A stretch of DNA of 64,000 nucleotides from Alishewanella agri BL06 (GTDB lineage: Bacteria; Pseudomonadota; Gammaproteobacteria; Enterobacterales; Alteromonadaceae), in assembly GCF_000272005.1 (NCBI RefSeq), contig NZ_AKKU01000025.1, positions 91,493-155,492 on the forward strand. The letters are read 5' to 3'. A model generated the notes under the pieces. That model was not told the origin of the DNA, did no database searches, and saw nothing but the letters and a program-made list of their open reading frames with translations. Positions 18,994 to 27,558 of this stretch are shown here, one piece after another (positions within the stretch are counted from its first letter, which is position 1; each line of letters opens with the position of its first letter). Both the position numbers and the translations under genes were made by a program.

Positions 18994-19262
18994 TAGGGCG
19001 TGTTGACGTTTGCTGCTTAGATTTTGTTCGCACTGGCGGCGCTTTGATAGCGAAACGAGGAGCGCAGTTTAGTTATTCTAAATAAGTGACGAGTGACAAA
19101 GAGCAAAGCGCCGCCAGCGCGAACCCTTCGGGCAGCGTTTGGCTGGCGTTTCTACTGCGTTATCGCTTGTTCATGTAGAATAACTACACATCACAAGCTC
19201 TGCCTTGTATAAACACCAGCCAAACGGCTGCAAAAACAAGCAGCAAACGTCAACACGCCCTA
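18994..19262. repeat. MITE-like element with 25-bp perfect terminal inverted repeats and two long hairpins
   Basis: 269 non-coding bases fill the gap between two convergent genes. The ends are perfect 25-base inverted repeats (18994-19018 and 19238-19262; outer bases TAGGGCGTGTTGACG). Hairpin 1 pairs 19026-19046 with 19104-19124 (20 of 21 positions). Hairpin 2 pairs 19133-19151 with 19211-19230 with one bulge and one wobble. The loop segment TAGTTATTCTA (19070-19080) is exactly complementary to TAGAATAACTA (19176-19186). Flanking TA dinucleotides are compatible with a TA target. The layout fits a miniature inverted-repeat element or a structured RNA, and it may also end transcription from both sides. 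Confidence 0.8.
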
Positions 19263-19265
19263 GGG

Positions 19266-19955
19266 TTATTGGCAGCTGCCACAGCAGCTTTGATCGCCGT
19301 GGCCTGGCCGTTTGGGTTCGACAAACAAAATTTCATTTTCCAGCAAAATATGCTGCATTAAATCTTCTTTCAGTTCGCGCAGCCCCAGATACAGTGCGGT
19401 CCAGGTATTACAGGCGCCGGGCGGTAATTGCTGTTCAAAGCTCAATTTATCCAGTTTTTCCAGCGCTTCGCCATGCTCCTGATGCTCTTCCAGCATCACG
19501 CTGATTGGGCCGAACGGATAGACGCCGCGCACCAGCATTGGGAACAGGATCTGCTCTTCTTTTAGCATATGGCTTTCCAGCTCTTGCTGCATATCAGCCA
19601 GATGATTGGCCAGACCATGCGGGCAATGTGGGCTGTCACTGTGCACGGTTTCAACCCGTCGCGCCAGGCGGATCAACTCGGGCAGTTGTTCACGGTGGCG
19701 TTGATGAAAACGGGTCAGTACATATTCGGCCAGTTTTGGCGTAGGCTCACTATGCCAGTCAACAGCGGCCTGTGGCTGGCGTTGTAGTTTTTCCAGTGCC
19801 GCCAACACCTGTTGTTGATTTAAACCGCGCTTGGCGATGGCCTCACCGAGGCTTTGCTGACCACCGCAGCAAAAATCCAGCTTGAATTGGTGGAAGACGG
19901 CCGTCGCACCGGCGATGCGGGTGGCCAGTTGGCCTAAAGGTTGTTCCAGTAACAT
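19266..19955 (-). CDS. ric: Ric/YtfE/NorA-family di-iron protein for Fe-S cluster repair
   Basis: 229-residue cytosolic hemerythrin-like protein that repairs iron-sulfur clusters damaged by nitric oxide. The N-terminal ScdA-type segment has FHQFKLDFCCGGQQSL. Conserved histidines of the di-iron domain appear as FHQRHREQLP, HCPHGLANHLADM, ESHMLKEEQILFP, LEEHQEHGE and a late HILLENEILF. The start is ATG 19955 with CAGGAG six bases upstream; an in-frame TTG seven codons earlier has no such support. It is divergent from norR and preceded by a sigma54 promoter and NorR-type sites, matching the norR-norA arrangement known from Ralstonia. Confidence 0.94.
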   Translation of the reverse strand: MLLEQPLGQLATRIAGATAVFHQFKLDFCCGGQQSLGEAIAKRGLNQQQVLAALEKLQRQPQAAVDWHSEPTPKLAEYVLTRFHQRHREQLPELIRLARRVETVHSDSPHCPHGLANHLADMQQELESHMLKEEQILFPMLVRGVYPFGPISVMLEEHQEHGEALEKLDKLSFEQQLPPGACNTWTALYLGLRELKEDLMQHILLENEILFVEPKRPGHGDQSCCGSCQ

Positions 19956-20009
19956 AGCGTACTCCTGTCTAATCAAAGGTTTGCCTGTAGCAGGCGGTTA
20001 TCCTTGTAG

Positions 20010-20025
20010 AGCAAGCGGGATGCCA
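20010..20025 (-). promoter_or_regulatory. Sigma54 (-24/-12) promoter of ric
   Basis: On the minus strand TGGCAT-N5-TTGCT, with GG and GC at the exact sigma54 spacing (consensus TGGCAC-N5-TTGCW). It lies 55 bases before the ric ATG. The adjacent norR product is a sigma54 activator and candidate sites for it lie 42-112 bases upstream. Confidence 0.75.
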
Positions 20026-20066
20026 GAACTACCACCTTTGATTTATATAAGTTTTTTGCAGCGGAT

Positions 20067-20122
20067 GGTAAATTGCACCCTAATTACTTCGGGTGAGTTT
20101 CACCATAAGGGTAAAAACAACC
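20067..20122. promoter_or_regulatory. Three NorR-type enhancer sites (GGT-N7-ACC)
   Basis: Three copies of GGT-N7-ACC, the NorR half-site pair GT-N7-AC with matching outer bases: 20067-20079, 20092-20104 and 20110-20122. The middle one, GGTGAGTTTCACC, is nearly a full palindrome. Three sites upstream of a sigma54 promoter is the arrangement described for E. coli norVW. The third overlaps the ribosome-binding region of norR, which would permit autoregulation. Confidence 0.7.
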
Positions 20123-21637
20123 ATGTTGGATGCAGTCTTATTTGCCGACTTAGTGACAGAGCTGCCGGCAGCCGTGCGTTTACAACGGCTGGTCAACACC
20201 TTGCGTAATCATTTTGCCTGTGGCGCCGTCGCATTGTTGCAGCTGCAGCAAGCACAGTTAAAGCCGGTCGCGGTGCAGGGGCTGTTGCGTGAAACCTTGG
20301 GCCGACGCTTTGTGGTGGCACAGCATCCAAGGCTGGCCGCGATTTTAGCCAGTCGCCAACCGGTGCGTTTTCCACCTGGCAGCGAGCTGCCCGATCCTTA
20401 TGATGGATTATTGGCAGAAACGCCGGGTGAAGCGGTGCCGGTGCATGATTGTATGGGCGTATCGTTATACGTTGAAGGACGCTGCTGGGGCGCCTTAACG
20501 CTGGATGCCCTGTCGCCGGCTGGTTTTGATGCGCTGGCCATTTTACAGTTACAGCAACTCAGTTTGCTGGTAGAGGCCGCCATTCGCATTACCGAGTTGG
20601 AGCAGGCCAATCGTGCCTTACGTCAGGGCGAGCTACCGGCAGCAGGTACCAGTACTGCTGGCGCGCAACAGTATGAAATTATTGGCCAGAGTCCGGCACT
20701 GCAACGCATTTTGCAGGAGTTGGATGTGGTGGCCAGCTCAGAGTTACCGGTGTTGCTGCTTGGTGAAACCGGGGTTGGTAAAGAGCTGTTTGCCCGTCAG
20801 TTACACCGTCGCTCCGGGCGTGCGGACAAACCGATGATCTATGTGAACTGTGCCGCCCTGCCGGAAAGTCTGGCCGAAAGTGAATTATTCGGGCACAGCA
20901 AAGGTGCCTTTTCCGGCGCTTTGAGTGAGCGCGCTGGCCGTTTCGATGCCGCCGATGGCGGCACCTTATTTCTGGATGAAGTGGGCGAATTGCCGTTATC
21001 AGTGCAGGCGAAATTACTGCGCGTGCTGCAAAACGGCGAAATTCAACGCCTGGGCTCGGATAAGCTACAGCGGGTTAATGTGCGGCTGGTGGCAGCGACC
21101 AATCGTGATTTGCAGCAACAGGTCAAGCAGGGCGAATTTCGCGCTGATCTCTATCACCGCTTATCGGTATATCCGATCCCCATTCCGCCGCTTCGTGAAC
21201 GCAGCGAAGATTTGCCGTTACTGGCCGGGCATTTCTTAGAGCAAAACCGCAGCCGGCTGGGCTTGCGCAGTTTGCGCCTGGCGCCCACTGCCGAGCTGGC
21301 GCTGCTGGGTTATAACTGGCCCGGCAATATCCGCGAGCTGGAGCATGTGATCAGCCGGGCGGCAATTAAGGCACTAAGCCAGGGCGCACAGCGCAGTGAT
21401 ATCGTGATTCTGCAGCCAGAGTTACTGGACTTGCCGCAAACGATAAGAGCACCCTTGTCGCCGGCACCGGCAATCTTGCCGACACAGGGATTGAAAGAAG
21501 CGGTAAACCAGTACCAGCAGCAATTGATCCTGCAAGCTCTGCAGCAACATCAACAATGTTGGTCGAAGGCAGCGCGGGCACTGCAACTGGATGCCAGTAA
21601 TCTGCATAAACTGGCGCAACGGTTGGGATTAAAATAA
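20123..21637 (+). CDS. norR: NorR, nitric-oxide-responsive sigma54 activator
   Basis: 504 residues, the same length as E. coli NorR. The N-terminal GAF domain keeps LPDPYDGL and a later HDCMG..LTLDAL segment, the region of the mononuclear iron site that binds NO. The central AAA+ domain has Walker A GETGVGKE, Walker [10 protein letters not shown] and a sigma54-contact loop reading GAFSGA instead of GAFTGA (~residues 262-267), a conservative change. The C-terminus has an Fis-type helix-turn-helix. ATG 20123 was chosen over GTG 20093: alignment to NorR fits better and the GTG lies inside a NorR site. It is divergent from ric, its likely target. Confidence 0.95.
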   Translation: MLDAVLFADLVTELPAAVRLQRLVNTLRNHFACGAVALLQLQQAQLKPVAVQGLLRETLGRRFVVAQHPRLAAILASRQPVRFPPGSELPDPYDGLLAETPGEAVPVHDCMGVSLYVEGRCWGALTLDALSPAGFDALAILQLQQLSLLVEAAIRITELEQANRALRQGELPAAGTSTAGAQQYEIIGQSPALQRILQELDVVASSELPVLLLGETGVGKELFARQLHRRSGRADKPMIYVNCAALPESLAESELFGHSKGAFSGALSERAGRFDAADGGTLFLDEVGELPLSVQAKLLRVLQNGEIQRLGSDKLQRVNVRLVAATNRDLQQQVKQGEFRADLYHRLSVYPIPIPPLRERSEDLPLLAGHFLEQNRSRLGLRSLRLAPTAELALLGYNWPGNIRELEHVISRAAIKALSQGAQRSDIVILQPELLDLPQTIRAPLSPAPAILPTQGLKEAVNQYQQQLILQALQQHQQCWSKAARALQLDASNLHKLAQRLGLK

Positions 21638-21639
21638 CC

Positions 21640-22017
21640 ATGCTAAAAACTACTGGCTACCGGTTATTAGCCCTGTGCAGTTTGGCTTTGGGCCTCGTGG
21701 GTATTCCGTTACCGGGTTTGCCCACGGTGCCTTTTGTGTTGCTGTCGGCCTGGGCTGCCGGTAAGGGCTGGCCGCAGTTTGAAGAGTGGTTGCTGGCGCA
21801 TCAAAGGTTTGGCCCGTCGATCCGGCAATGGCGGCAGCAGGGCGCCGTGTCGCGGCGGGCGAAATGGCTGGCGTCCGGCATGATGCTGGCCAGTATGCTG
21901 CTACTGTGGTTGTCGACAGCGCCTTTGTTATTAAAAACTATCTTACCCGGTTGCCTGTTACTGGTAGCCGTTTGGCTATGGCGGCGGCCAGAGCCGCAGG
22001 AGTCAGCAGATGACTGA
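21640..22017 (+). CDS. YbaN/DUF454-family small inner-membrane protein
   Basis: 125 residues with an N-terminal membrane segment carrying the family motif GLVGIPLPGLPTVPFVLLSAW and two more hydrophobic segments near residues 78-112. The family is widespread in Proteobacteria, and its function is not established. It begins 2 bases after the norR stop and overlaps moeB by 8 bases, so it is co-transcribed with norR and moeB. Confidence 0.85.
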   Translation: MLKTTGYRLLALCSLALGLVGIPLPGLPTVPFVLLSAWAAGKGWPQFEEWLLAHQRFGPSIRQWRQQGAVSRRAKWLASGMMLASMLLLWLSTAPLLLKTILPGCLLLVAVWLWRRPEPQESADD

Positions 22018-22765
22018 GATACTTAACCCGCAGCAAGCGCTGAGGTACAGCCGGCAGTTAATGCTGCCGGCGCTGGACTTTCGTGGTCAGGAAGCGTTAT
22101 TAGCCAGCAAAGTGCTATTGGTTGGCATGGGAGGGCTGGGTTGCGCGGCGGCGCCTTACCTGGTAGCCAGTGGTGTTGGCGAGCTTACCCTGGTGGATGA
22201 CGATAACATTGATCGCAGTAATCTGCAGCGTCAAATACTGTATCGCGAGCAGGATATCGGCCAGCCGAAAGTCAGTACTGCCTTGCAGCAACTGCAACAA
22301 TTAAACAGCGACATCAGGCTGACCGCTTTGGCGCAGCGGCTGGATGAAACCGCACTACAACAACTGATTCCCGGCTATAGCCTGGTGCTGGACTGCACTG
22401 ATAACCTTAGCACCCGCAACGCCATCAATGCCGCCTGTGTTCACGCCGGTGTGCCGCTGGTTTCAGCCGCAGCTATCCGCTTTGAAGGCCAGCTATTGAG
22501 TTTACGCCATCAGCCTGGCGATCCATGTTATCAGTGTTTAAGCCGCTTTTTTGGTGAACAGCAACTTAGTTGTATGGAGGCAGGGATCCTGTCGCCGGTA
22601 GTCGGTGTGTTGGGAGTAATGCAGGCCCTGGCGGCGGTAAAGATTCTGGCTGCGGTTGGTGAACCCGAGTATCACCAGTTAAAGTTGTTTGATGCCTTAA
22701 GCGGTCAGTGGCAGCAGTTTCAGTTAACCGTGGATCCTGATTGTCCGGTATGCCGGGGGCGTTAA
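22010..22765 (+). CDS. moeB: MoeB/ThiF/HesA-family adenylyltransferase
   Basis: 251 residues, usual MoeB length. MoeB adenylates the C-terminal glycine of MoaD for molybdopterin synthesis. Visible features: nucleotide-binding GMGGLGCAAAPYLVASGVG, ELTLVDDDNIDRSNLQRQ with the catalytic Arg/Gln region, CTDNLSTRNAINAAC, and two CxxC zinc pairs (CYQC, CPVC). ThiF or HesA are alternatives, but neighbouring molybdoenzyme genes and mogA make MoeB the best reading. It overlaps the DUF454 gene upstream and the convergent DGC gene by 4 bases at its end. Confidence 0.85.
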   Translation: MTEILNPQQALRYSRQLMLPALDFRGQEALLASKVLLVGMGGLGCAAAPYLVASGVGELTLVDDDNIDRSNLQRQILYREQDIGQPKVSTALQQLQQLNSDIRLTALAQRLDETALQQLIPGYSLVLDCTDNLSTRNAINAACVHAGVPLVSAAAIRFEGQLLSLRHQPGDPCYQCLSRFFGEQQLSCMEAGILSPVVGVLGVMQALAAVKILAAVGEPEYHQLKLFDALSGQWQQFQLTVDPDCPVCRGR

Positions 22766-23157
22766 TGCCTGATCCCTTGCTGTTTTGTCAGTTGCGGCAG
22801 CACGTCGCTATGCACTTTTTGCAACAACTGGTAAGCATCGCCCAGATCACAGTTTTCATGATCGCGCTTTTTATAACCTAAAGCCGTAAGCTCCAGGTGC
22901 CAGGTCGGCACCACGTCTACCGTGGCCAGCGTTTGCTTAACACAGTTAAGCGGGCAGCCATCGACCGCCAGAATCGGCCGGCCAGATTGCGCGACCTTAA
23001 CCAGTTGTTTAACCTTACCACCTACGCCGGCAATGCAGGACATCTCCGCCAGGCCTTCCCGATCCATCACCACGGCTAAATCGTTGGCCAGTTGCGCAAC
23101 ATTGGAGCAACCAGAACAGGCATAAACCAGCGGCTTTGTTTCGTAACTATGACTCAT
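22762..23157 (-). CDS. DGC-domain putative zinc-binding protein
   Basis: 131 residues of the DGC family (named after conserved Asp-Gly-Cys). It has YACSGCSNVAQLANDLAV near the N-terminus, then SCIAGVGG and VDGCPLNCVKQ. The six cysteines in CxxC-type pairs suggest bound zinc or an iron-sulfur cluster. Function unknown; homologues often accompany denitrification and anaerobic genes. The ATG at 23157 has GGAAG upstream. A perfect FNR-type box lies 59 bases upstream, so expression should rise without oxygen. Its last four bases overlap the convergent moeB. Confidence 0.8.
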   Translation of the reverse strand: MSHSYETKPLVYACSGCSNVAQLANDLAVVMDREGLAEMSCIAGVGGKVKQLVKVAQSGRPILAVDGCPLNCVKQTLATVDVVPTWHLELTALGYKKRDHENCDLGDAYQLLQKVHSDVLPQLTKQQGIRH

Positions 23158-23215
23158 AATGTGGCTTCCTAAAACTTGCGATAGCTGAAGTTTAGAAGTC
23201 CACTGCGTCGGCAGC

Positions 23216-23229
23216 TTGATATAAATCAA
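23216..23229 (-). promoter_or_regulatory. FNR/ANR-type box for the DGC gene
   Basis: TTGATATAAATCAA, a perfect TTGAT-N4-ATCAA palindrome. A TAAACT (-10-like, plus 23189-23194) lies on the minus strand at the distance expected for a class II FNR promoter, centred about 41 bases before the predicted start of transcription. It lies in the 109-base gap between nnrS and the DGC gene. Confidence 0.75.
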
Positions 23230-23266
23230 AGCTGCACCAGCTTTACCCCTTCATGGGTAAGGCCGG

Positions 23267-24472
23267 CTAGCCCGGCCGGCCATCCGCTCTGGGCGTGGTT
23301 AATACCGGTAAGTACACCAGCACGTAACAACCATAGGCCAGCACCCAGCAAACAATACCCAGCCACAGCAAACTAAACGTATGCGCTGGCAGTAACCAAA
23401 TCAGTAAGGTACGGCTGATACCGGCCAGCGCCACCAGCAAGAACGCCCAGCCCATAATCTGTTTTGGTTGTAACAGCCGGCCGCTGTGGCCGAGCGAGAC
23501 CCTGGCCATCATCGACAGAATCATTGACCCCATGGCGCCAGCCGTTAACGCATGCAGTGCGATACTCTGGCTGATGGCAAAGCCGGCATAACGTAACGCA
23601 AATAACGCCAGACCCAGCGGGATAAACCAATAAGCCAGATGTAAGGACCACAGCAATGATACTCTGAAGGTCAGCCAGATTTTCCAGCGCGCGCAACGGA
23701 TAGCGGTCAGCAGCGCACTCAGGGCAAAGAGGGCGCTTAACAGGCTAGCGGGTAGTAACGAGGCCAGACTGAAAAAGTGCAGCACAAAGATCAGCCACAG
23801 ACTACCCAGCGCGGCACGATCCAGCCAGACCAGCGCCTCCACTTTTGGGGTTTTGGTGCCATTAGCAGTAAACATCGGGATCACCCGGCCACCGACAATG
23901 GCCATTAACAGGGTGATTAGCCAGATGGCATTTAAACTACCGAGTTGCTGTAAGTCATAACGGCCAAGAAAAAGCCCCAGATACATGATCAGGTTGCAGG
24001 TAGTGAGGAGCAACAAGACCGGGACAAAAAACAAATTACGATACTGTTTAACTGCCAGTAAAGGCTTGGCCAGTAGCCAGGCCGCCAATGGCAGAAAGCT
24101 GAGATCCACCGCCGCCACCAGCCATAATGGCAAACCCTGGCCAAACAGCAGCAAAAGCCGGGCACTGAGCCAGAGCAAAGTTAGCAACAACAAGCTTTTG
24201 CCGTGGGGCGCGCGCATTGACGTCCAGTTTTGTACTGCAGTAAGTAAAAAACCAATGACAATGGTGCAGGCAAAGCCAAACAGCATCTCGTGGCTATGCC
24301 AGAATAAGACCTGGCCCACCGGCTGAATTTTAAGCTGACCACCAAGAATCAAACCCCACAGCAGCATGGCAATGGCGCTAAAGGCCGCACCAAATAAAAA
24401 CATGGGCCGAAAGGCCTGGCGTAACAGCGGCAGCATTTTTTGTTCCGTTGCCAGATCGGTTATTTGCATCAT
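23267..24472 (-). CDS. nnrS: NnrS, heme-copper membrane protein of nitric-oxide stress response
   Basis: 401 residues with about twelve hydrophobic segments. It shows the NnrS signatures AFRPMFLFGAAF near the N-terminus, FWHSHEMLFGFA, RVIPMFTANG and HALTAGAMGSMILSMMARVSLGHSGR. NnrS is a heme- and copper-containing inner-membrane protein that lessens NO toxicity; in several proteobacteria it is controlled by NO regulators. Its ATG overlaps the stop of the upstream transporter (ATGATG over TGA), so the two genes form an operon. Confidence 0.94.
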   Translation of the reverse strand: MMQITDLATEQKMLPLLRQAFRPMFLFGAAFSAIAMLLWGLILGGQLKIQPVGQVLFWHSHEMLFGFACTIVIGFLLTAVQNWTSMRAPHGKSLLLLTLLWLSARLLLLFGQGLPLWLVAAVDLSFLPLAAWLLAKPLLAVKQYRNLFFVPVLLLLTTCNLIMYLGLFLGRYDLQQLGSLNAIWLITLLMAIVGGRVIPMFTANGTKTPKVEALVWLDRAALGSLWLIFVLHFFSLASLLPASLLSALFALSALLTAIRCARWKIWLTFRVSLLWSLHLAYWFIPLGLALFALRYAGFAISQSIALHALTAGAMGSMILSMMARVSLGHSGRLLQPKQIMGWAFLLVALAGISRTLLIWLLPAHTFSLLWLGIVCWVLAYGCYVLVYLPVLTTPRADGRPG

Positions 24473-25743
24473 TCGTCTTCATCCAATAAAAAATTATTAC
24501 TGCGGGCGTCAGTCAGGCGTTGTTGATATTGCGCCGCCTGATTGGCAAAAAACATCGTGATCATGCACAGTGCCAACACCCCATACAGAATCATAAAGCA
24601 GCCGGTCACGATGCCGAGCGCATCCTGTGCCAGACCAAATAACACCGGCAGAGTGCAGCCGCCGAGGCCGCCGATCGCGGCAACAAAGCCACCAACCGCG
24701 CCCATATGTTGCGGATAGTAGTCATGAATCACTTTATAGACGCTGGCGCGGCCAAAACCCTGCGCCACGCCGATAATAAAAATCAGCAGGGTAAACCACC
24801 AGACGTTTACGGCGATCTCCAGCGTCACGTCTTTTTCCAGGCCATGAATCACCAGCGTGGTGGGTGGATAACTGAGGAAAAACAAACAGACCAGACAAAC
24901 CCAAAATACGCTCCAGTTAACGGCACGGCCGCCATAACGATCGGCAAACCAGCCACCCAGTGCGCGGACCATACTAGAGGTAGCGACAAAAAACAGCGTA
25001 AAAGCCATCGCCTGTTGCGCATTCATCTGATAGGCCTGTATATAATATTGCGGCAGCCACAGCAGTAACGCCAGAAAGCCACCAAATACAAAATAGTAAT
25101 ACAGCGAAAAACGCCACACCCTGGCGTCGCCCAAGAGTTGCCGTAGCGTCATTACTGCCGCCGCCGGCCCGCTGCTGGTAGTTGGGGCTGGTGGCGATAA
25201 TAACCAGAACAACACCAGCATTAACGCCAGCCCTAAAGCATACACCGGCCCTACCCACTGCCAGCCCCAGAAGTTGACAATCACCGGTACCAGCACAAAG
25301 GTAATGGCAACGCCGGCATTACCGACACCAAATAAGCCCATCGCCAATCCTTGCTGGCGCGAAGCAAACCAATCGGTAACATAGCGAATGCCAAAGGTAA
25401 AAGAGACACCACTGAGGCCAAACCACAGGCCGGTAACCAGATAGCTAATGTAGCTTTCAACCCAGGGTAATAAGGCCAACGCCGGAATACAGCTGAGCAT
25501 CAATAGCAGCCAGAGGTTACGCGCCGGATAGCGATCGGCCAGAATGCCAAGTGGAATGCGCAACAACGCCCCGCTAAATATCGGTGCTGCCAGCAAAATA
25601 CCGTATTCGGTTGCCGACAAGGCCAGTTGCTGTTGAATATCCAGCCCCATTACCGCATACAGCGTCCAGACTGAAAAGCAGCCGGCAAAAGCCAGTGTGG
25701 CCAGCAGCAGTGCCCGGCCAGCTTGCGGGTGGGTTGCCTGCAT
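24469..25743 (-). CDS. NarK-type nitrate/nitrite transporter (NNP family), coupled to nnrS
   Basis: 424 residues, twelve predicted membrane segments, major facilitator superfamily. NNP-family marks include PLGILADRYPARN between helices 2 and 3, GVGNAGVAITFVLVP (the nitrate-signature glycine/Asn motif in helix 5) and QGFGRASVYKVIHDYYPQHMGAVGG as the second one (split here by positions near residues 330-355). It is expected to move nitrate or nitrite across the inner membrane. It has a good Shine-Dalgarno (CGGAGTC). Its coupling to nnrS suggests nitrite export or exchange during NO-producing respiration. Confidence 0.88.
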   Translation of the reverse strand: MQATHPQAGRALLLATLAFAGCFSVWTLYAVMGLDIQQQLALSATEYGILLAAPIFSGALLRIPLGILADRYPARNLWLLLMLSCIPALALLPWVESYISYLVTGLWFGLSGVSFTFGIRYVTDWFASRQQGLAMGLFGVGNAGVAITFVLVPVIVNFWGWQWVGPVYALGLALMLVLFWLLSPPAPTTSSGPAAAVMTLRQLLGDARVWRFSLYYYFVFGGFLALLLWLPQYYIQAYQMNAQQAMAFTLFFVATSSMVRALGGWFADRYGGRAVNWSVFWVCLVCLFFLSYPPTTLVIHGLEKDVTLEIAVNVWWFTLLIFIIGVAQGFGRASVYKVIHDYYPQHMGAVGGFVAAIGGLGGCTLPVLFGLAQDALGIVTGCFMILYGVLALCMITMFFANQAAQYQQRLTDARSNNFLLDEDE

Positions 25744-25854
25744 CTAAGACTCCGAAAAACTAAGCAGCTTAAGCATAACGAAAATGCTTGCAACCTGCTC
25801 AGCCAAAAAGCAGTACCCCCTAAGTTCCGTTAGTCGGGGCCAGGTATTGCGGCT

Positions 25855-25870
25855 TACTCCCAAGTAGGTA
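25855..25870. promoter_or_regulatory. NarL-type 7-2-7 heptamer pair between two nitrate transporters
   Basis: TACTCCCAAGTAGGTA reads as two convergent TACYNMT-like heptamers with a 2-base gap. It sits in the 302-base gap between the divergent NarK-type gene (start 25743) and nasA (start 26046), 112 and 176 bases from them. Otherwise the gap holds only an isolated TACCCCC at 25814-25820 and the weak FNR-like site listed separately. Confidence 0.4.
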
Positions 25871-25964
25871 GCCGGTGCTGAATGGTAGCGTTTTGCCGCC
25901 CGTTGCAGCTCTATCCATAAGAGGTAGAGAGGCTGGTTTCGCCGGTCAGTTGCCTCGAGCGCTG

Positions 25965-25978
25965 TTGTGCCAGATCAA
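25965..25978 (+). promoter_or_regulatory. Degenerate FNR-like site before nasA
   Basis: TTGTGCCAGATCAA keeps one perfect half (ATCAA) and three of five bases in the other. It lies 68 bases before the nasA start, a usable distance. Low confidence because of two mismatches. Confidence 0.3.
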
Positions 25979-26045
25979 CTTTTCTCAGTTAAAAACCCCT
26001 AGACTTGTACTGGAATTAATTGATTGACTCTTTCTGGAGGTCTCT

Positions 26046-27542
26046 ATGGCTGGCGCGGCGTCTGCGGCAGGGCACGGCAGTAAACTCAATCTGCTGAATT
26101 TTGCTGAACAAAAAATAAAAATGTTACACCTGACCTGGTTTGCGTTTTTCCTTACCTTCGTTATCTGGTTTGCCCATGCGCCCTTGCTGGTTCATATCAA
26201 AGAAGCACTGGCATTAACCGATGCTCAGATCCGGGCGTTGCTGATTTTAAACGTAGCGCTGACCATCCCGGCGCGAATTGTGGTCGGGATCCTGGTGGAT
26301 AAATATGGCCCGCGGATCATGTACTCGGTACTGCTGTTTATCTCAGCCTTGTTATGTATCGGTTTTGCCTTTGCCAATACTTATGATGCCTTAGCGCTGT
26401 TCCGGTTTTTGTTAGGCTTTGTTGGCGCGGGCTTTGTGGTTGGGATCCGGCTGGTGGGCGAATGGTTCCCGCATCATCAGGTGGGAACTGCCGAGGGGAT
26501 CTACGGGGGCTGGGGTAATTTTGGCTCTGCAGCGGCGGCGATGACGCTGCCAACTATTGCACTGATGTTCGGTGGTGAAAATGGCTGGCGTTATGCTATC
26601 GCCTCAGTAGGTGTAGTTAGCGCCATCTACTCACTGATCTTCTATAAATTTGCCCGTAATACCCCCAAAGGCTCAACCTACTTTAAACCGAAAAAAACCG
26701 GTGCCATGGTGGTGACCAGCTGGGGCGCGTTGTGGACGTTGATCCTGATGAATATCCCGATGCATCTGGCGTTGGGGATGCTGGCCTGGCGTTTATCACC
26801 GGCTGGGGTTGAGTTATTTTCCCAAACTGCGATGTATGGCATCTGGATCGCGTTGGTGGCGCTGTTTATTTTCCAAACTCAGCAAACCTGGAAAGTCAAC
26901 GCTGAACACTTACGGGAAGGGGTGCCGGAGCATGACAAATACAGCTTTAAGCAGGTAGGGATTTTAAATATTGCCTACTTTGCCACCTTTGGTTCAGAGC
27001 TGGCGGTAGTGTCGATGTTACCGCTGTATTTCCTGGAAACCTTTGAGGGCATGAGTGCGGTAAAAGCCGGTTTACTGGCATCTGCCTTTGCTTTTATGAA
27101 TCTGGTATCACGGCCGATGGGTGGCTGGTTCTCTGATAAGTTCGGCCGGCGCAAGAGTATGGTAATTCTGATTGGTGGCTTAGCCGCCGGTTACTTCCTG
27201 ATGGGCCTGATGGACAGCCATTGGTGGATCCCGCTGGCGGTGTTGGCGGTAATGGCCTGTTCCTTCTTTGTGCAGGCCGGTGAAGGCGCGGTCTTTGCCA
27301 TAGTGCCATTGATTAAACGTAGTATGACTGGCCAGATCGCCGGCATGGCAGGGGCTTATGGCAATGTGGGGGCAGTGGTGTATCTGACGGTATTAAGCTA
27401 TGTCGATTACAGCACCTTCTTTTATGTGATTGCGGCGTCGGCACTGGTAGGCTTAGTGGCGGTGATGTTCCTGGACGATCCGAAGGGTCATATTGTCGAG
27501 GTCGCGGAAGATGGTACAGTACATAAAATCAATGTCGGTTAA
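26046..27542 (+). CDS. nasA: NasA/NrtP-type nitrate transporter
   Basis: 498 residues, MFS fold with about twelve membrane segments and a longer cytoplasmic N-terminus. The NNP nitrate signatures are [16 protein letters not shown] and [16 protein letters not shown], and the MFS loop motif is [10 protein letters not shown]. It is closer to assimilatory NasA-type carriers (as in Pseudomonas) than to the NarK at 61-63 kb. CTGGAGG lies just before the ATG. A PP2C/kinase gene follows after 16 bases, the same pair seen in Pseudomonas nas clusters. No assimilatory nitrate or nitrite reductase follows here. Confidence 0.9.
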   Translation: MAGAASAAGHGSKLNLLNFAEQKIKMLHLTWFAFFLTFVIWFAHAPLLVHIKEALALTDAQIRALLILNVALTIPARIVVGILVDKYGPRIMYSVLLFISALLCIGFAFANTYDALALFRFLLGFVGAGFVVGIRLVGEWFPHHQVGTAEGIYGGWGNFGSAAAAMTLPTIALMFGGENGWRYAIASVGVVSAIYSLIFYKFARNTPKGSTYFKPKKTGAMVVTSWGALWTLILMNIPMHLALGMLAWRLSPAGVELFSQTAMYGIWIALVALFIFQTQQTWKVNAEHLREGVPEHDKYSFKQVGILNIAYFATFGSELAVVSMLPLYFLETFEGMSAVKAGLLASAFAFMNLVSRPMGGWFSDKFGRRKSMVILIGGLAAGYFLMGLMDSHWWIPLAVLAVMACSFFVQAGEGAVFAIVPLIKRSMTGQIAGMAGAYGNVGAVVYLTVLSYVDYSTFFYVIAASALVGLVAVMFLDDPKGHIVEVAEDGTVHKINVG

Positions 27543-27558
27543 TTAAGGTCGTACCCAG

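Noticed and set aside
18994-19262. Insertion sequence or integron attC site
   Set aside because: No transposase frame fits in 269 bases, and the ends and folded loops do not show attC R/L core sites. A MITE-like element is the better description.
20193-20375. Antisense small frame over the start of norR
   Set aside because: It mirrors the GAF domain of NorR; nothing supports its expression.
26015-26035. Sigma54-like TGGAA near the nasA start
   Set aside because: GG is present but no GC follows at the required 10-base distance.
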